Assembly (NCBI GenBank): GCA_021789355.1
Contig: JAJYJR010000074.1
Span: 1 to 14,540 of the forward strand
Source: Chloroflexota bacterium
GTDB lineage: Bacteria > Chloroflexota > Limnocylindria > Limnocylindrales > CSP1-4
DNA length: 14,540 nt
Direction: 5' to 3'
The notes below the pieces were generated by a model. That model did not search any database. It saw nothing but the letters and a program-made list of their open reading frames with translations, and had not been told where the DNA came from. This document shows positions 5,397 through 12,104 of this stretch, in pieces. The position numbers were made by a program, and so were the translations under genes. Position 1 is the first letter of the stretch. The number at the start of each line of letters is the position of its first letter.

Positions 5397-8075
5397 TCAG
5401 GCGTCCGGGCCGCGCTTCTCGAGCAGCAACCCCAGCTCTCGTCCCCTGGCGACTGCCTGCGTGCGGCTGCTCACACCGAGCTTGGCGTAGATGTTGCGGG
5501 CGTGCGCCTTCACCGTGTGCAGCGACAGGTACAGCGTGGCTGCGATCTCCTGGTTGGTCAGCCCTTCGGCGATGAGGGGGAGCACTTCGAGCTCGCGCCT
5601 GCTGAGCGGTTCCGCCAGAGGTGTTCCACGGCCCGGCGTCATGGGCGGGGTCCCTTCACCGGAGCCATCGACGGGGAACGCCGCGAGCAACTGCCGAACG
5701 TACTCTCGGTGAACGCCTTGCGAAAGCGCCTCGTGGAGCAAGTGGGCCATCGGCGCACCTTCGTCAATGAAGATGCGGATGAAGCCGCCCGGCTCGGCCA
5801 ATGCCAGCGCTTCGTCCAGCAAATCCACGGCCTTGCCCCTCTCGCCGAGGGCACGGATGGCGAGGACCTGCAGGATCATGGTCTTGAGCCGCTCATCCGC
5901 CCAGGCCCGCTCCACCACCCGCCGGCGATATGGCTCCAGCACCGCCAGCGCTGCGGCGGGATTTCTCTCGGCCAGGTGCACTCGGGCCCGGCTGAGTGGA
6001 AGATCGTACGTCCTGGCCAGGTGCGCGGCCCTCGCCAGGTCGTCCTGCCTCAGCAACGTCAGCACCTGGGCAGCGGCGACCTCGGGCATGCGCTGTACGA
6101 AGCTGTGCCGGCGCACGGACTGCTCGGTCTCCGCCAACATCGCGGCCGCGCCGGCCACATCTCTCCGGGCCAGAGCCAGGCGGGCCAGGAGCACTTCGCC
6201 AAGAATGAACCTGTCGATCGCGCGATCGTATTGCCGCGCCAGTCGAAGGCCCTGTTGCGCGTGCTGCTCGGCAGCCTCCAGGTCGTTCCACGCGTAGAAG
6301 ATGCGCGCCAGGCCCAGGTGGGTGCGGTAATCAACCGGTCGGAGCTGATCGCCGAGCAGTTGCAGAACATGCCGGTAGGTCTCGGCCGCCTGGTGAAGCT
6401 GGTTGTCCAGCTCCTGTGTCTCCCCCAGGCAGGTTGCAGCCAGGGTGATGTCGACATTGCTTCTGGACGCCCTGGCGATCGACAACGCTTCAGAGAAGGC
6501 CCGGCCGGCTGCGTCACGTTCTCCCCGGGCCAGGTGGGCCATCCCAACCGTCCAATTCGCCCTGCAACGGGAGGACAGGTTGTCGGGATGCAGGTACTCG
6601 AGGGCTCGGCGCGCCTGGGGGATCACGGCGTCCGGCTGGTTGCGGACGCCCGCCAACGTGGCCCTGGCAGCGGCAATCTGTCCAACAAGGTCCCGGACCC
6701 TGCCATCCAGCTCGGCATCCTGCAGGGCATCCTCCGCAGCCTGCAAGTTCTCTTCCACCCCCGCGGTCTGCCCGGCCGCCAGCGCCAGCATGGCCGACCT
6801 CACCCGCAACGAGGGCCTGGCATCCAGCGCCTCTGGCGGCAGTGCCTCCAGCCAGCCCAGTACAGCGACCACTCCACGGAAGTGCAGGGGCAGCCCCCTT
6901 GCATCTATCAGACTCTCGGCACGCTCGACATCATTGGCGGCTGCCGCGTGCTGGAAGGCTTCGATATCCAGGCAATGGTCTTCATACCAGCGGCTGGCGC
7001 GGCTGTGAAGTTCGGCCACGCCCATACCATCATCTCCGGCAGACGAGGCGGCGCCCTGTTGCAGCCGCTGCCGCAGCAGCTCCGCAAAGAGGTGGTGATA
7101 GCGGTACCAACGCCGCTCGTTGTCCAGGGGGACGATGAACAGGTTGGCGCGTTCGAGGAACTCGAGGGTCTCCTGCCCGGAGGCCGAGGCGTCGAGCAAC
7201 ACGGCATCGCAGAGCTCGCCACAGAGGCGATCGAGGATGGATGTCCGCAGCAGGAAGGCCTGGATGGGTTCGGGCTGCTGCTGGAGGACTTCTTCGACGA
7301 GGTAGTCGAGAACGAAGTGGTGGCTGCCGGCGAACGACGCGATGAAGTCGCCGACATCTTCACGGCCCTGCAGCGAGATCGCGGCCAGTTGCAGACCGGC
7401 AATCCAGCCCTCGGTCCGGGCTTCGAGCGCGCCGACCTCTTCACCTGAGAGGTCGAGGTCCATCACCTGGCTGAGAAACTCGGCGGCTTCGCACCGGGTG
7501 AAGCGCAGGTCCGCGGCGCGCAGTTCGGTCAACTGGCCACGGGCCCGCAGTCGCGCCAGGGGCAGCGCGGGGTCCTCGCGGGTGGCGATGACCAGGTGCA
7601 CCTGGGGCGGCAGGTGCTCGACCAGGAAGGCCAGCGTATCGTCCACCGGCCTGGCGTCGAGCACGTGGTAGTCGTCGAGCACGAGCACGACATCGGTCTG
7701 GATGGTGGCGACGTCGTTGAGCAGGGCCGTGAGGGTCGGTTCGCGTGGCGGGGCATGTGGCGACTGGAGCATGGTCAATACGCCATCTCCAATCCCGGGC
7801 GCAACCGTCTGCAGCGCCGCGATCAGGCAGGTCAGGAAGCTGCTGGGGTCGCCGTCGCCTTCATCGAGCGACAGCCACGCCGCCGGGCGCCCGCAGCCCG
7901 CGACCCATTCGCCAACCAGAGTGGTCTTGCCGAAGCCGGCAGGAGCGGAGACCAGGGTCAGTCTGTGGCCGGCGGCGAGGCCTTCGTCCAGCCGCTCGAT
8001 CAGTCGCGGACGGAGGACGACTCTTCGCCGAGAAGGTGGGATGTAGAGCTTGGTGGCCAACATCGGCGCGGGCAC
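5397..8075 (-). CDS. LAL (large ATP-binding LuxR / MalT-like) transcriptional regulator
   Basis: This is an 892-residue STAND-class regulator. The N-terminus ATKLYIPP and [12 protein letters not shown] is typical of MalT-like proteins. The P-loop is [10 protein letters not shown] at 43-52 and Walker B is VVLVLDDYH at 129-137. Residues around 200-400 form the winged-helix arm of the ATPase, and 400-810 are TPR-like alpha-helical repeats rich in Ala/Leu/Arg that in MalT-type proteins sense the inducer. Residues 823-885 form the LuxR helix-turn-helix ([20 protein letters not shown], then [17 protein letters not shown]). The full length and all motifs are intact. I chose GTG 8075 because a TATAGT -10 box ends 6 nt before it, which would make the transcript leaderless. 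ATG 8063 is the alternative. The inducer and targets are unknown; the - strand operon starting at 5188 is the natural candidate. Confidence 0.93.
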   Translation of the reverse strand: MPAPMLATKLYIPPSRRRVVLRPRLIERLDEGLAAGHRLTLVSAPAGFGKTTLVGEWVAGCGRPAAWLSLDEGDGDPSSFLTCLIAALQTVAPGIGDGVLTMLQSPHAPPREPTLTALLNDVATIQTDVVLVLDDYHVLDARPVDDTLAFLVEHLPPQVHLVIATREDPALPLARLRARGQLTELRAADLRFTRCEAAEFLSQVMDLDLSGEEVGALEARTEGWIAGLQLAAISLQGREDVGDFIASFAGSHHFVLDYLVEEVLQQQPEPIQAFLLRTSILDRLCGELCDAVLLDASASGQETLEFLERANLFIVPLDNERRWYRYHHLFAELLRQRLQQGAASSAGDDGMGVAELHSRASRWYEDHCLDIEAFQHAAAANDVERAESLIDARGLPLHFRGVVAVLGWLEALPPEALDARPSLRVRSAMLALAAGQTAGVEENLQAAEDALQDAELDGRVRDLVGQIAAARATLAGVRNQPDAVIPQARRALEYLHPDNLSSRCRANWTVGMAHLARGERDAAGRAFSEALSIARASRSNVDITLAATCLGETQELDNQLHQAAETYRHVLQLLGDQLRPVDYRTHLGLARIFYAWNDLEAAEQHAQQGLRLARQYDRAIDRFILGEVLLARLALARRDVAGAAAMLAETEQSVRRHSFVQRMPEVAAAQVLTLLRQDDLARAAHLARTYDLPLSRARVHLAERNPAAALAVLEPYRRRVVERAWADERLKTMILQVLAIRALGERGKAVDLLDEALALAEPGGFIRIFIDEGAPMAHLLHEALSQGVHREYVRQLLAAFPVDGSGEGTPPMTPGRGTPLAEPLSRRELEVLPLIAEGLTNQEIAATLYLSLHTVKAHARNIYAKLGVSSRTQAVARGRELGLLLEKRGPDA

Positions 8076-8081
8076 CGCTCA

Positions 8082-8087
8082 ACTATA
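8082..8087 (-). promoter_or_regulatory. -10 element (TATAGT) of the LAL regulator, leaderless type
   Basis: TATAGT on the - strand differs from TATAAT at one base and is followed by exactly 6 nt and then the GTG start. Transcription is expected to begin 6-7 nt after a -10 box, so the mRNA would start at or beside the GTG. No Shine-Dalgarno precedes the GTG, and the -35 region (GTGATC, 17 nt spacing) is poor. This spacing is the standard leaderless-gene signature in several high-GC phyla. Confidence 0.5.
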
Positions 8088-8095
8088 GAGACGCA

Positions 8096-8265
8096 GGTCC
8101 CGGGGATCACCGTCTCCTGTGCGGGGATACGACGAACGCCGCGGACGTGGCGCGCCTCCTCGAGGGCGCCGAGCCGACCCTGCTATCGATCGACCCACCC
8201 CACGGGGCAGCCTCGACCCGACCTGGCGCGATGGCGCGTACAACGCCACCGGGGTTACCGGATCG
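8096..8265 (+). pseudogene. Remnant of a ParB/DNA methyltransferase-type gene, frameshifted
   Basis: The + strand reads GDHRLLCGDTTNAADVARLL, then TLLSIDPPHG, up to about 8205. It then continues in another frame as SLDPTWRDGAYNATG (about 8209-8252). HRLLCGD(S/T) and DPP(Y/H)G are the conserved blocks at the AdoMet-binding and catalytic region of N4/N6 DNA methyltransferases fused to ParB-like domains, common in phages and mobile elements. SLDPTWRDGAYN is the block that normally follows in the same frame, so one frameshift is clear. The catalytic tyrosine of DPPY is a histidine here. Both ends are missing; the upstream end stops at the LAL promoter. It is non-functional. Confidence 0.65.
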
Positions 8266-8580
8266 TCACCGAATAGCGTGGCCGGCTACAACATGAAACC
8301 CGTGTAGCCTGCGCCCTTGCCACCACACGGGATGTCCACCACTGACCGTCTTGAACGAACTGATCTGACCTGGCCAACCGATGACCGAGAGATCCGGATG
8401 CAGGTCGTAGGCGTCGAAGAACGCACCGCCGTGGTTGGCGACCTGTTACCAGCGCACGACCGGGCTCACCAGCTGCTGACGCGTCGGCGTACTCGGCTTT
8501 GCCGTGACTTCCTCGTCGGTCTCGAGCGCGGCAATCAGGCCCTGCCACCGCCCCCCCTGACACCAGACGGCAGCGCCGCG
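8266..8580 (-). pseudogene. Degraded ORF of unknown family with one in-frame stop
   Basis: One - strand frame reads RWQGLIAALETDEEVTAKPS, then TPTRQQLVSPVVRW, a TAA stop, QVANHGGAFFDAYDLHPDLS, VIGWPGQISSFKTVSGGHPV, and WWQGRRLHG to a TGA at 8268-8266. The residue composition is far more protein-like than that of the GC-biased shadow frames, so it probably descends from a gene interrupted by a single nonsense change at 8448-8446. I do not recognise the family. Its proximity to the methyltransferase remnant suggests the same decayed mobile or phage-derived segment. Confidence 0.3.
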
Positions 8581-8824
8581 GCAACCAGGTCAAGAGCGAT
8601 GAGCGGGCCGCCGAAGCGCCGGGCGGCGTGCCCGCGCCGGGTCGATGACCGCATCCCAGACCTCCAGTCGCATCGGGGACGCGACGTCATCGTCGGACCG
8701 CCGCGGATGGAACGGCAAGCACGGAATCCCCCGGCTCCGTTGCGGGGAATCACGCACGCGCCTGAAGGGAGCAGAGTTCGACGGACGCACGCGGGAGGGA
8801 CTTCTCCCTCGGCGCGCGGGCCGG
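8581..8824. other. Region without a recognisable gene
   Basis: These 244 bases contain only short GC-biased frames. None shows a family motif, a plausible Shine-Dalgarno plus start, or a protein-like composition over more than about 30 residues. The one structured item is the GAGGGA/TCCCTC hairpin listed separately. It appears to be intergenic remnant between the decayed segment and the aminotransferase gene. Confidence 0.5.
8795..8810 (-). terminator. Hairpin downstream of the aminotransferase gene
   Basis: GAGGGA-GAAG-TCCCTC on the - strand is a perfect 6-bp stem with a GAAG tetraloop, 14 nt after the TGA at 8825. The position and orientation fit a terminator or 3'-end stabiliser, but no T-run follows. 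Confidence 0.35.
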
Positions 8825-10117
8825 TCAGGCGCCGGGAAGGAGCTCGACCAGCGCCGCGGCCAGCGCCGCGTACTGGTCAAGGCGGTTGTAGCGCTGTGCG
8901 GAGACGCGGACGGCGAGGCCGCCGCGCGTCGCTGCGGGCAGGTCGCCCGAGTCGACGAGCCAGGGCGACGGCCAGGGGATGACCGGCACCTCGAACCCGC
9001 GCTCGCGAAGCGCCGACTCGAGCGCCCGCGCCCGGTCCGCTTGATCCCCCGCGGGCCTGCCATCGACCGGCAGCGGCACGGTCGCCATCGAGCCCAGCAT
9101 GCCGTCGGGCGCGGGAGCCTGGACACTCAGCGCGCCGCACAGCACGTCCCGGGCCTCGATCGCCAGGGCATGGTTGGCAGCCATCAGCTCGGGCCAGCCG
9201 CCCGGCAGCAGGTCGCCCATCGTGTCGATCGCGTCGGGCACGGAGAGCCAGGCGGTCGGGTCGGCAGTCCCCGTCCAGTCGAACTCGATCCGGAACCGCG
9301 ACGTGTCGGCGCGCAGCGAGTTGGCGCCGTGCGAGATCGCGAGCGGGCGGATGCCCCCCTGGCGGTCGCGGCGGACGTGCAGGAAGGCGGAGCCCTTGGG
9401 CGCGCAGAGCCACTTGTGGCAGTTGCCCGTGTAGTAGGCTGCGCCGAGCGCGTCAAGGCCGAGCGGCACCATGCCGGGACCGTGCGCGCCGTCCACGAGC
9501 GTGTCCACTCCCCGGCGGGCGAGCTCGCGCACCAGCTCGCGGACGGGCAGGACCAGCGCGGTCGGGCTCGTGACGTGGTCCAGCAGGACCAGCCGGGTGC
9601 GCGGAGTCACCGCGGCCAGTACCGCCGCGACCGCCTCGCCCAGGTCCGCGATCGGGAACGGGACACGCGCGACCACCACGTGGGCGCCAGCGCGCGCCGC
9701 GGCGAAGCGCAGCGCGTTCAGGCTCGCGTTGTACTCGTGGTCGGTGGTCAGCAGCTCGTCCCCGGGCGCGAACCGGAGCGAGCGGAGGACCGTGTTGACG
9801 CCAGCGGTCGCGTTCGACACGAACGCCAGGTCGTCGGCGGCCGCACCTACGAACGACGCGAGCCGCTCCCGGGCTCCGGCCAGGAACCCCTCGAGGTCCA
9901 GGGCGAAGAACCGGACGGGCTCGACTTCCATCCGCTCGCGCCACCGGCGCTGGGCCTCGAGCACGGCACGGGGGCACGCGCCGAACGAGCCGTGGTTGAG
10001 GAACGTGACCGCTGGATCCAGCGCCCATGGGGACGCGGCGGTCGGCGGGTTGAGATCGGGGACGAGCGCGTCGAGATCCAGGATGCCGGCCTCCTCGCCG
10101 GCGCGCGCCTGGTGCGT
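8825..10117 (-). CDS. Class V aminotransferase, isopenicillin-N-epimerase-like (PLP)
   Basis: The protein has about 430 residues. The start FLNHGSFGACPRAVLEAQRR is the signature of the isopenicillin-N-epimerase/EgtE-like branch of class V (fold type I) PLP enzymes. Later blocks are FVSNATAGVNTVLRSL, TTDHEYNASLNALR, LVLLDHVTSPTALVLPV, VDGAHGPGM (the Asp that contacts the PLP ring) and TGNCHKWLCAPKG, whose Lys (about residue 235) should bind PLP. The substrate cannot be told; epimerisation, transamination and C-S lyase activity all occur in this family. No ATG, GTG or TTG lies in frame near the expected start. AGGAGGAGG at 10134-10126 points with 8-nt spacing to ACG 10117, and GAGGAGG at 10096-10090 points to CTG 10081. 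I list the ACG. The open frame continues far upstream only as antisense of the hydrolase gene. Confidence 0.85.
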   Translation of the reverse strand, partial: THQARAGEEAGILDLDALVPDLNPPTAASPWALDPAVTFLNHGSFGACPRAVLEAQRRWRERMEVEPVRFFALDLEGFLAGARERLASFVGAAADDLAFVSNATAGVNTVLRSLRFAPGDELLTTDHEYNASLNALRFAAARAGAHVVVARVPFPIADLGEAVAAVLAAVTPRTRLVLLDHVTSPTALVLPVRELVRELARRGVDTLVDGAHGPGMVPLGLDALGAAYYTGNCHKWLCAPKGSAFLHVRRDRQGGIRPLAISHGANSLRADTSRFRIEFDWTGTADPTAWLSVPDAIDTMGDLLPGGWPELMAANHALAIEARDVLCGALSVQAPAPDGMLGSMATVPLPVDGRPAGDQADRARALESALRERGFEVPVIPWPSPWLVDSGDLPAATRGGLAVRVSAQRYNRLDQYAALAAALVELLPGA

Positions 10118-10199
10118 GGTCGGGACCTCCTCCTGTGGTTGCGTCTCCGCTGGCCTGCCCGGGCGCCCCCGGGGTTGGGAGCAGGCCGGTCGTGCCCGC

Positions 10200-10245
10200 C
10201 GGGCCAGGCTGCGGTACCACCCTGCCCTGAACAAGGCCTGAATCG
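10200..10245 (-). promoter_or_regulatory. Possible T-box (antiterminator core) upstream of the aminotransferase
   Basis: On the - strand 10223-10211 reads AGGGTGGTACCGC, identical to the first 13 bases of the T-box core AGGGTGGNACCGCG. It lies about 94 nt before the proposed aminotransferase start, the usual distance. CAGGC (upstream) and GCCTG (downstream) could close a helix around it, and GCAG with CTGC further on could form a competing stem. In known T-boxes TGGN pairs with the NCCA end of an uncharged tRNA; TGGT would suit ACCA. I could not identify a Stem I or specifier codon further upstream and there is no T-run, so this may be a chance match or a reduced, translational-type element. 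Confidence 0.3.
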
Positions 10246-10255
10246 GCCGGGCGCC

Positions 10256-10273
10256 CTTAACGCAACTTAACGC
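10256..10273 (+). promoter_or_regulatory. Direct repeat CTTAACGC-AA-CTTAACGC (candidate response-regulator site)
   Basis: Two identical octamers are spaced by two bases, a 10-bp period that places them on the same DNA face. They lie in the divergent gap between the aminotransferase and the hydrolase/MprF-like operon. TTAAC repeats with a period of 10-11 bp are typical binding sites of OmpR/PhoB-family regulators (for example TTAACA-type Pho boxes). The AT-rich patch stands out in a GC-rich region. Which gene it controls is not known; both are possible. Confidence 0.4.
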
Positions 10274-10355
10274 TTTGTAGGTTGAGGTGCGCGCGCGCCG
10301 GCGCTTGAATCGCGCGGCGTCCCGGGAACCAGCACCTGGAGTCCACCCCATCCCG

Positions 10356-12104
10356 ATGTCAGGCGTCACGGCTCTCCTCGGGACGTTCGCGCGCCAGCGC
10401 GCTCGTGCGTCTCGGCTCTCCGTGTCATTCGTGCGCGCCACATGGCGGCCCGCGACGGGGCTGCTGGTCGGCGTGGCGCTGGTCCTCGGGCTGCGCGCGA
10501 GCGGCGCGATCTCGGGATCGAACGTGGCGCTCGAGGAGATGGGCTTCGATCCCGACCGCGCCAGGCTGATCACCGGGCTGACCGCCGGCGGGCTCGGTGC
10601 CGCACTCGGCGCCCTGCTGACCGGCCGGCGCATCGGCCCGATCGTCGTGGCGTACCTCGGCCTCGCCGTGGTGTTCGGGCGGGCGTTCGTCGACGAGACC
10701 GCGAACGCCGTCGCGACGCGCGGCCCGGACGGCTTCGTGCCCCTGGGATGGCTGGCGACGGCGGTGACCCTCGCCGGGACCACCCTCGCGGTCGGCTGGG
10801 CGATGGCCACCATCGCCATCGAGGTTCGACGGTGGATGCTCGCCGCCTGGCTGGTGCTGCGCGATCTCCGGCGCGGCGGATCCGTGGGCGGGCGCAGGGC
10901 CGTGCGGACGCTCGCACCGATCGTGGCGTTGGTCGTGGTGCTCGGATCGGTCCCCACGCTGGCGGACATGGTGAACTACACACCGGACGTCGCGATGACG
11001 AAGGGCGGCATCCAGCAGGCCCCACCGCTCGTGGGCGGGGGCCCGACCAGTGGCGGGCAGCCAACCGGCGGGAGCGCACCGGGCGGATCCACCGGTGCGG
11101 GCGGCTCCACTGGCCCCGGCGGCTCCGGCGCTCCCGGCGGCTCCAGCAGTTCGGCGGGACCGGGAAGCGCGGCGGGTTCGTCGGTCGCGGGGTCGGGCAT
11201 CACAGGATCGGGCGTCGTCAGCGCCGGCGCGATCGCCTCGACACAGCCCTGGCTGACCTCGCGGCCGTCGGGCCAGGGGCAGGGGCAGGGGCAGGGGCAG
11301 GGGCAGGTGGTGAGTTTCGCGCTCCCCTCGCCCTGGCGCGGATCCGGGCAGACGATCTCGCCGGTCTGGCTCTACCTTCCGCCCGGCTACGGCACGGGCA
11401 CCCAGCGGTACCCGGTCGTCTACACCGTGCCCTGGGACCTGACCCACTGGTCAATGGGCATCCACGTCACCGCGCTGCTCGACCAGGCCATCACCGCCGG
11501 GGCGCTGCCTCCGAGCATCGTGGCGTTCATCGACCTGGCCGGCGGGCCCTTCCCCAACAGTGAGTGCGCCAACTCGTACGACGGCCGCGAGTGGACGGAT
11601 ACGTACGTCTCCTCCACGGTCGTGCAGTACGTCGACAGCCATTACCGAACCATCGCCGATCCCCGCGCCCGTACCGTCGCCGGCTACTCGCAGGGCGGCT
11701 TCTGCGCGGCGAACCTGCTCCTGCGACACCCCGACGTGTTCCGCCAGGCGGCCATCTTCGCCGGCTATTTCCAGGCGGGCCTGAGCAGCGGCGAGACCGT
11801 CAACGCGTGGATGCCGTTCGGGCACGTCGCCTCCGTGGTCGCGGCCAACTCGCCGATGCGGACCGCGGGCACGCTCCCGGCGGCAACGCGGCGCCAGCTC
11901 TTCGTGGTGCTGTCCGCGGAGCCCGACCTGGGGGTCTTCGGCGCGCAGGCCACCCAGTTCGCGTCGGTGCTGACGCGCGACGGCTACCCCACCGACCTCC
12001 TGTGGAACCAGCTGGGGCACGCCTGGAAGGCAGTCCGCGAGGAGTTCCTCCCCGCGCTCCGGGCCATCGCGGAACGGGAAGTGCAGACGGGAGTGCTGTC
12101 GTGA
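10356..12104 (+). CDS. Membrane-anchored alpha/beta-hydrolase (esterase, PF00756-like); candidate aminoacyl-PG hydrolase
   Basis: From ATG 10356 the protein has 582 residues. Residues 1-205 form a membrane domain with about four helices (about 34-51, 72-110, 130-153 and 184-201). Residues 216-319 are a Gly/Ser/Pro-rich linker ending in five Gly-Gln repeats. Residues 320-575 are an esterase-D-like alpha/beta-hydrolase with WLYLPPGYG, then the nucleophile elbow AGYSQGGFCA (Ser445), and LGHAW (His555) as likely catalytic His. The domain order puts the catalytic domain outside the membrane on a flexible stalk. The gene overlaps the MprF-like gene by 4 nt. This matches reported pairing of alpha/beta-hydrolases with aminoacyl-phosphatidylglycerol synthases (AhyD-type in Enterococcus, AtvA/AcvB with LpiA in Rhizobiales), so removal of amino acids from aminoacyl-lipid is a reasonable inference. 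GTG 10287 is an alternative start; neither has a good Shine-Dalgarno. Confidence 0.82.
   Translation: MSGVTALLGTFARQRARASRLSVSFVRATWRPATGLLVGVALVLGLRASGAISGSNVALEEMGFDPDRARLITGLTAGGLGAALGALLTGRRIGPIVVAYLGLAVVFGRAFVDETANAVATRGPDGFVPLGWLATAVTLAGTTLAVGWAMATIAIEVRRWMLAAWLVLRDLRRGGSVGGRRAVRTLAPIVALVVVLGSVPTLADMVNYTPDVAMTKGGIQQAPPLVGGGPTSGGQPTGGSAPGGSTGAGGSTGPGGSGAPGGSSSSAGPGSAAGSSVAGSGITGSGVVSAGAIASTQPWLTSRPSGQGQGQGQGQGQVVSFALPSPWRGSGQTISPVWLYLPPGYGTGTQRYPVVYTVPWDLTHWSMGIHVTALLDQAITAGALPPSIVAFIDLAGGPFPNSECANSYDGREWTDTYVSSTVVQYVDSHYRTIADPRARTVAGYSQGGFCAANLLLRHPDVFRQAAIFAGYFQAGLSSGETVNAWMPFGHVASVVAANSPMRTAGTLPAATRRQLFVVLSAEPDLGVFGAQATQFASVLTRDGYPTDLLWNQLGHAWKAVREEFLPALRAIAEREVQTGVLS
11274..11309 (+). 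repeat. Tandem hexamer (CAGGGG)x5 plus CAGGTG, coding for Gly-Gln repeats
   Basis: Five perfect CAGGGG units begin at 11274, 11280, 11286, 11292 and 11298, followed by CAGGTG. They encode the (GQ) run at the end of the hydrolase linker. The unit length is a multiple of three, so copy-number changes keep the frame. The coding strand has five GGGG runs separated by only CA, a strong G-quadruplex-forming pattern in DNA or mRNA. Confidence 0.9.

Noticed and set aside
5502..7448. A 648-residue + strand ORF
   Set aside because: It is antisense to the LAL regulator, has no Shine-Dalgarno or domain motif, and its Gln/Arg/Gly-rich composition is the usual mirror of a GC-rich gene.
10118..10969. An in-frame - strand extension that would make the aminotransferase a 714-residue protein
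   Set aside because: The added region is antisense to the hydrolase membrane domain, is Arg/Ala/Pro/Ser-rich without motifs, and the family's own N-terminus begins just after the strong Shine-Dalgarno at 10134.
11564..12100. Upstream in-frame extension of the MprF-like gene
   Set aside because: It lies wholly within the hydrolase coding region in another frame and is Arg/Pro-rich; GTG 12101 with the 4-nt overlap is a much better start.
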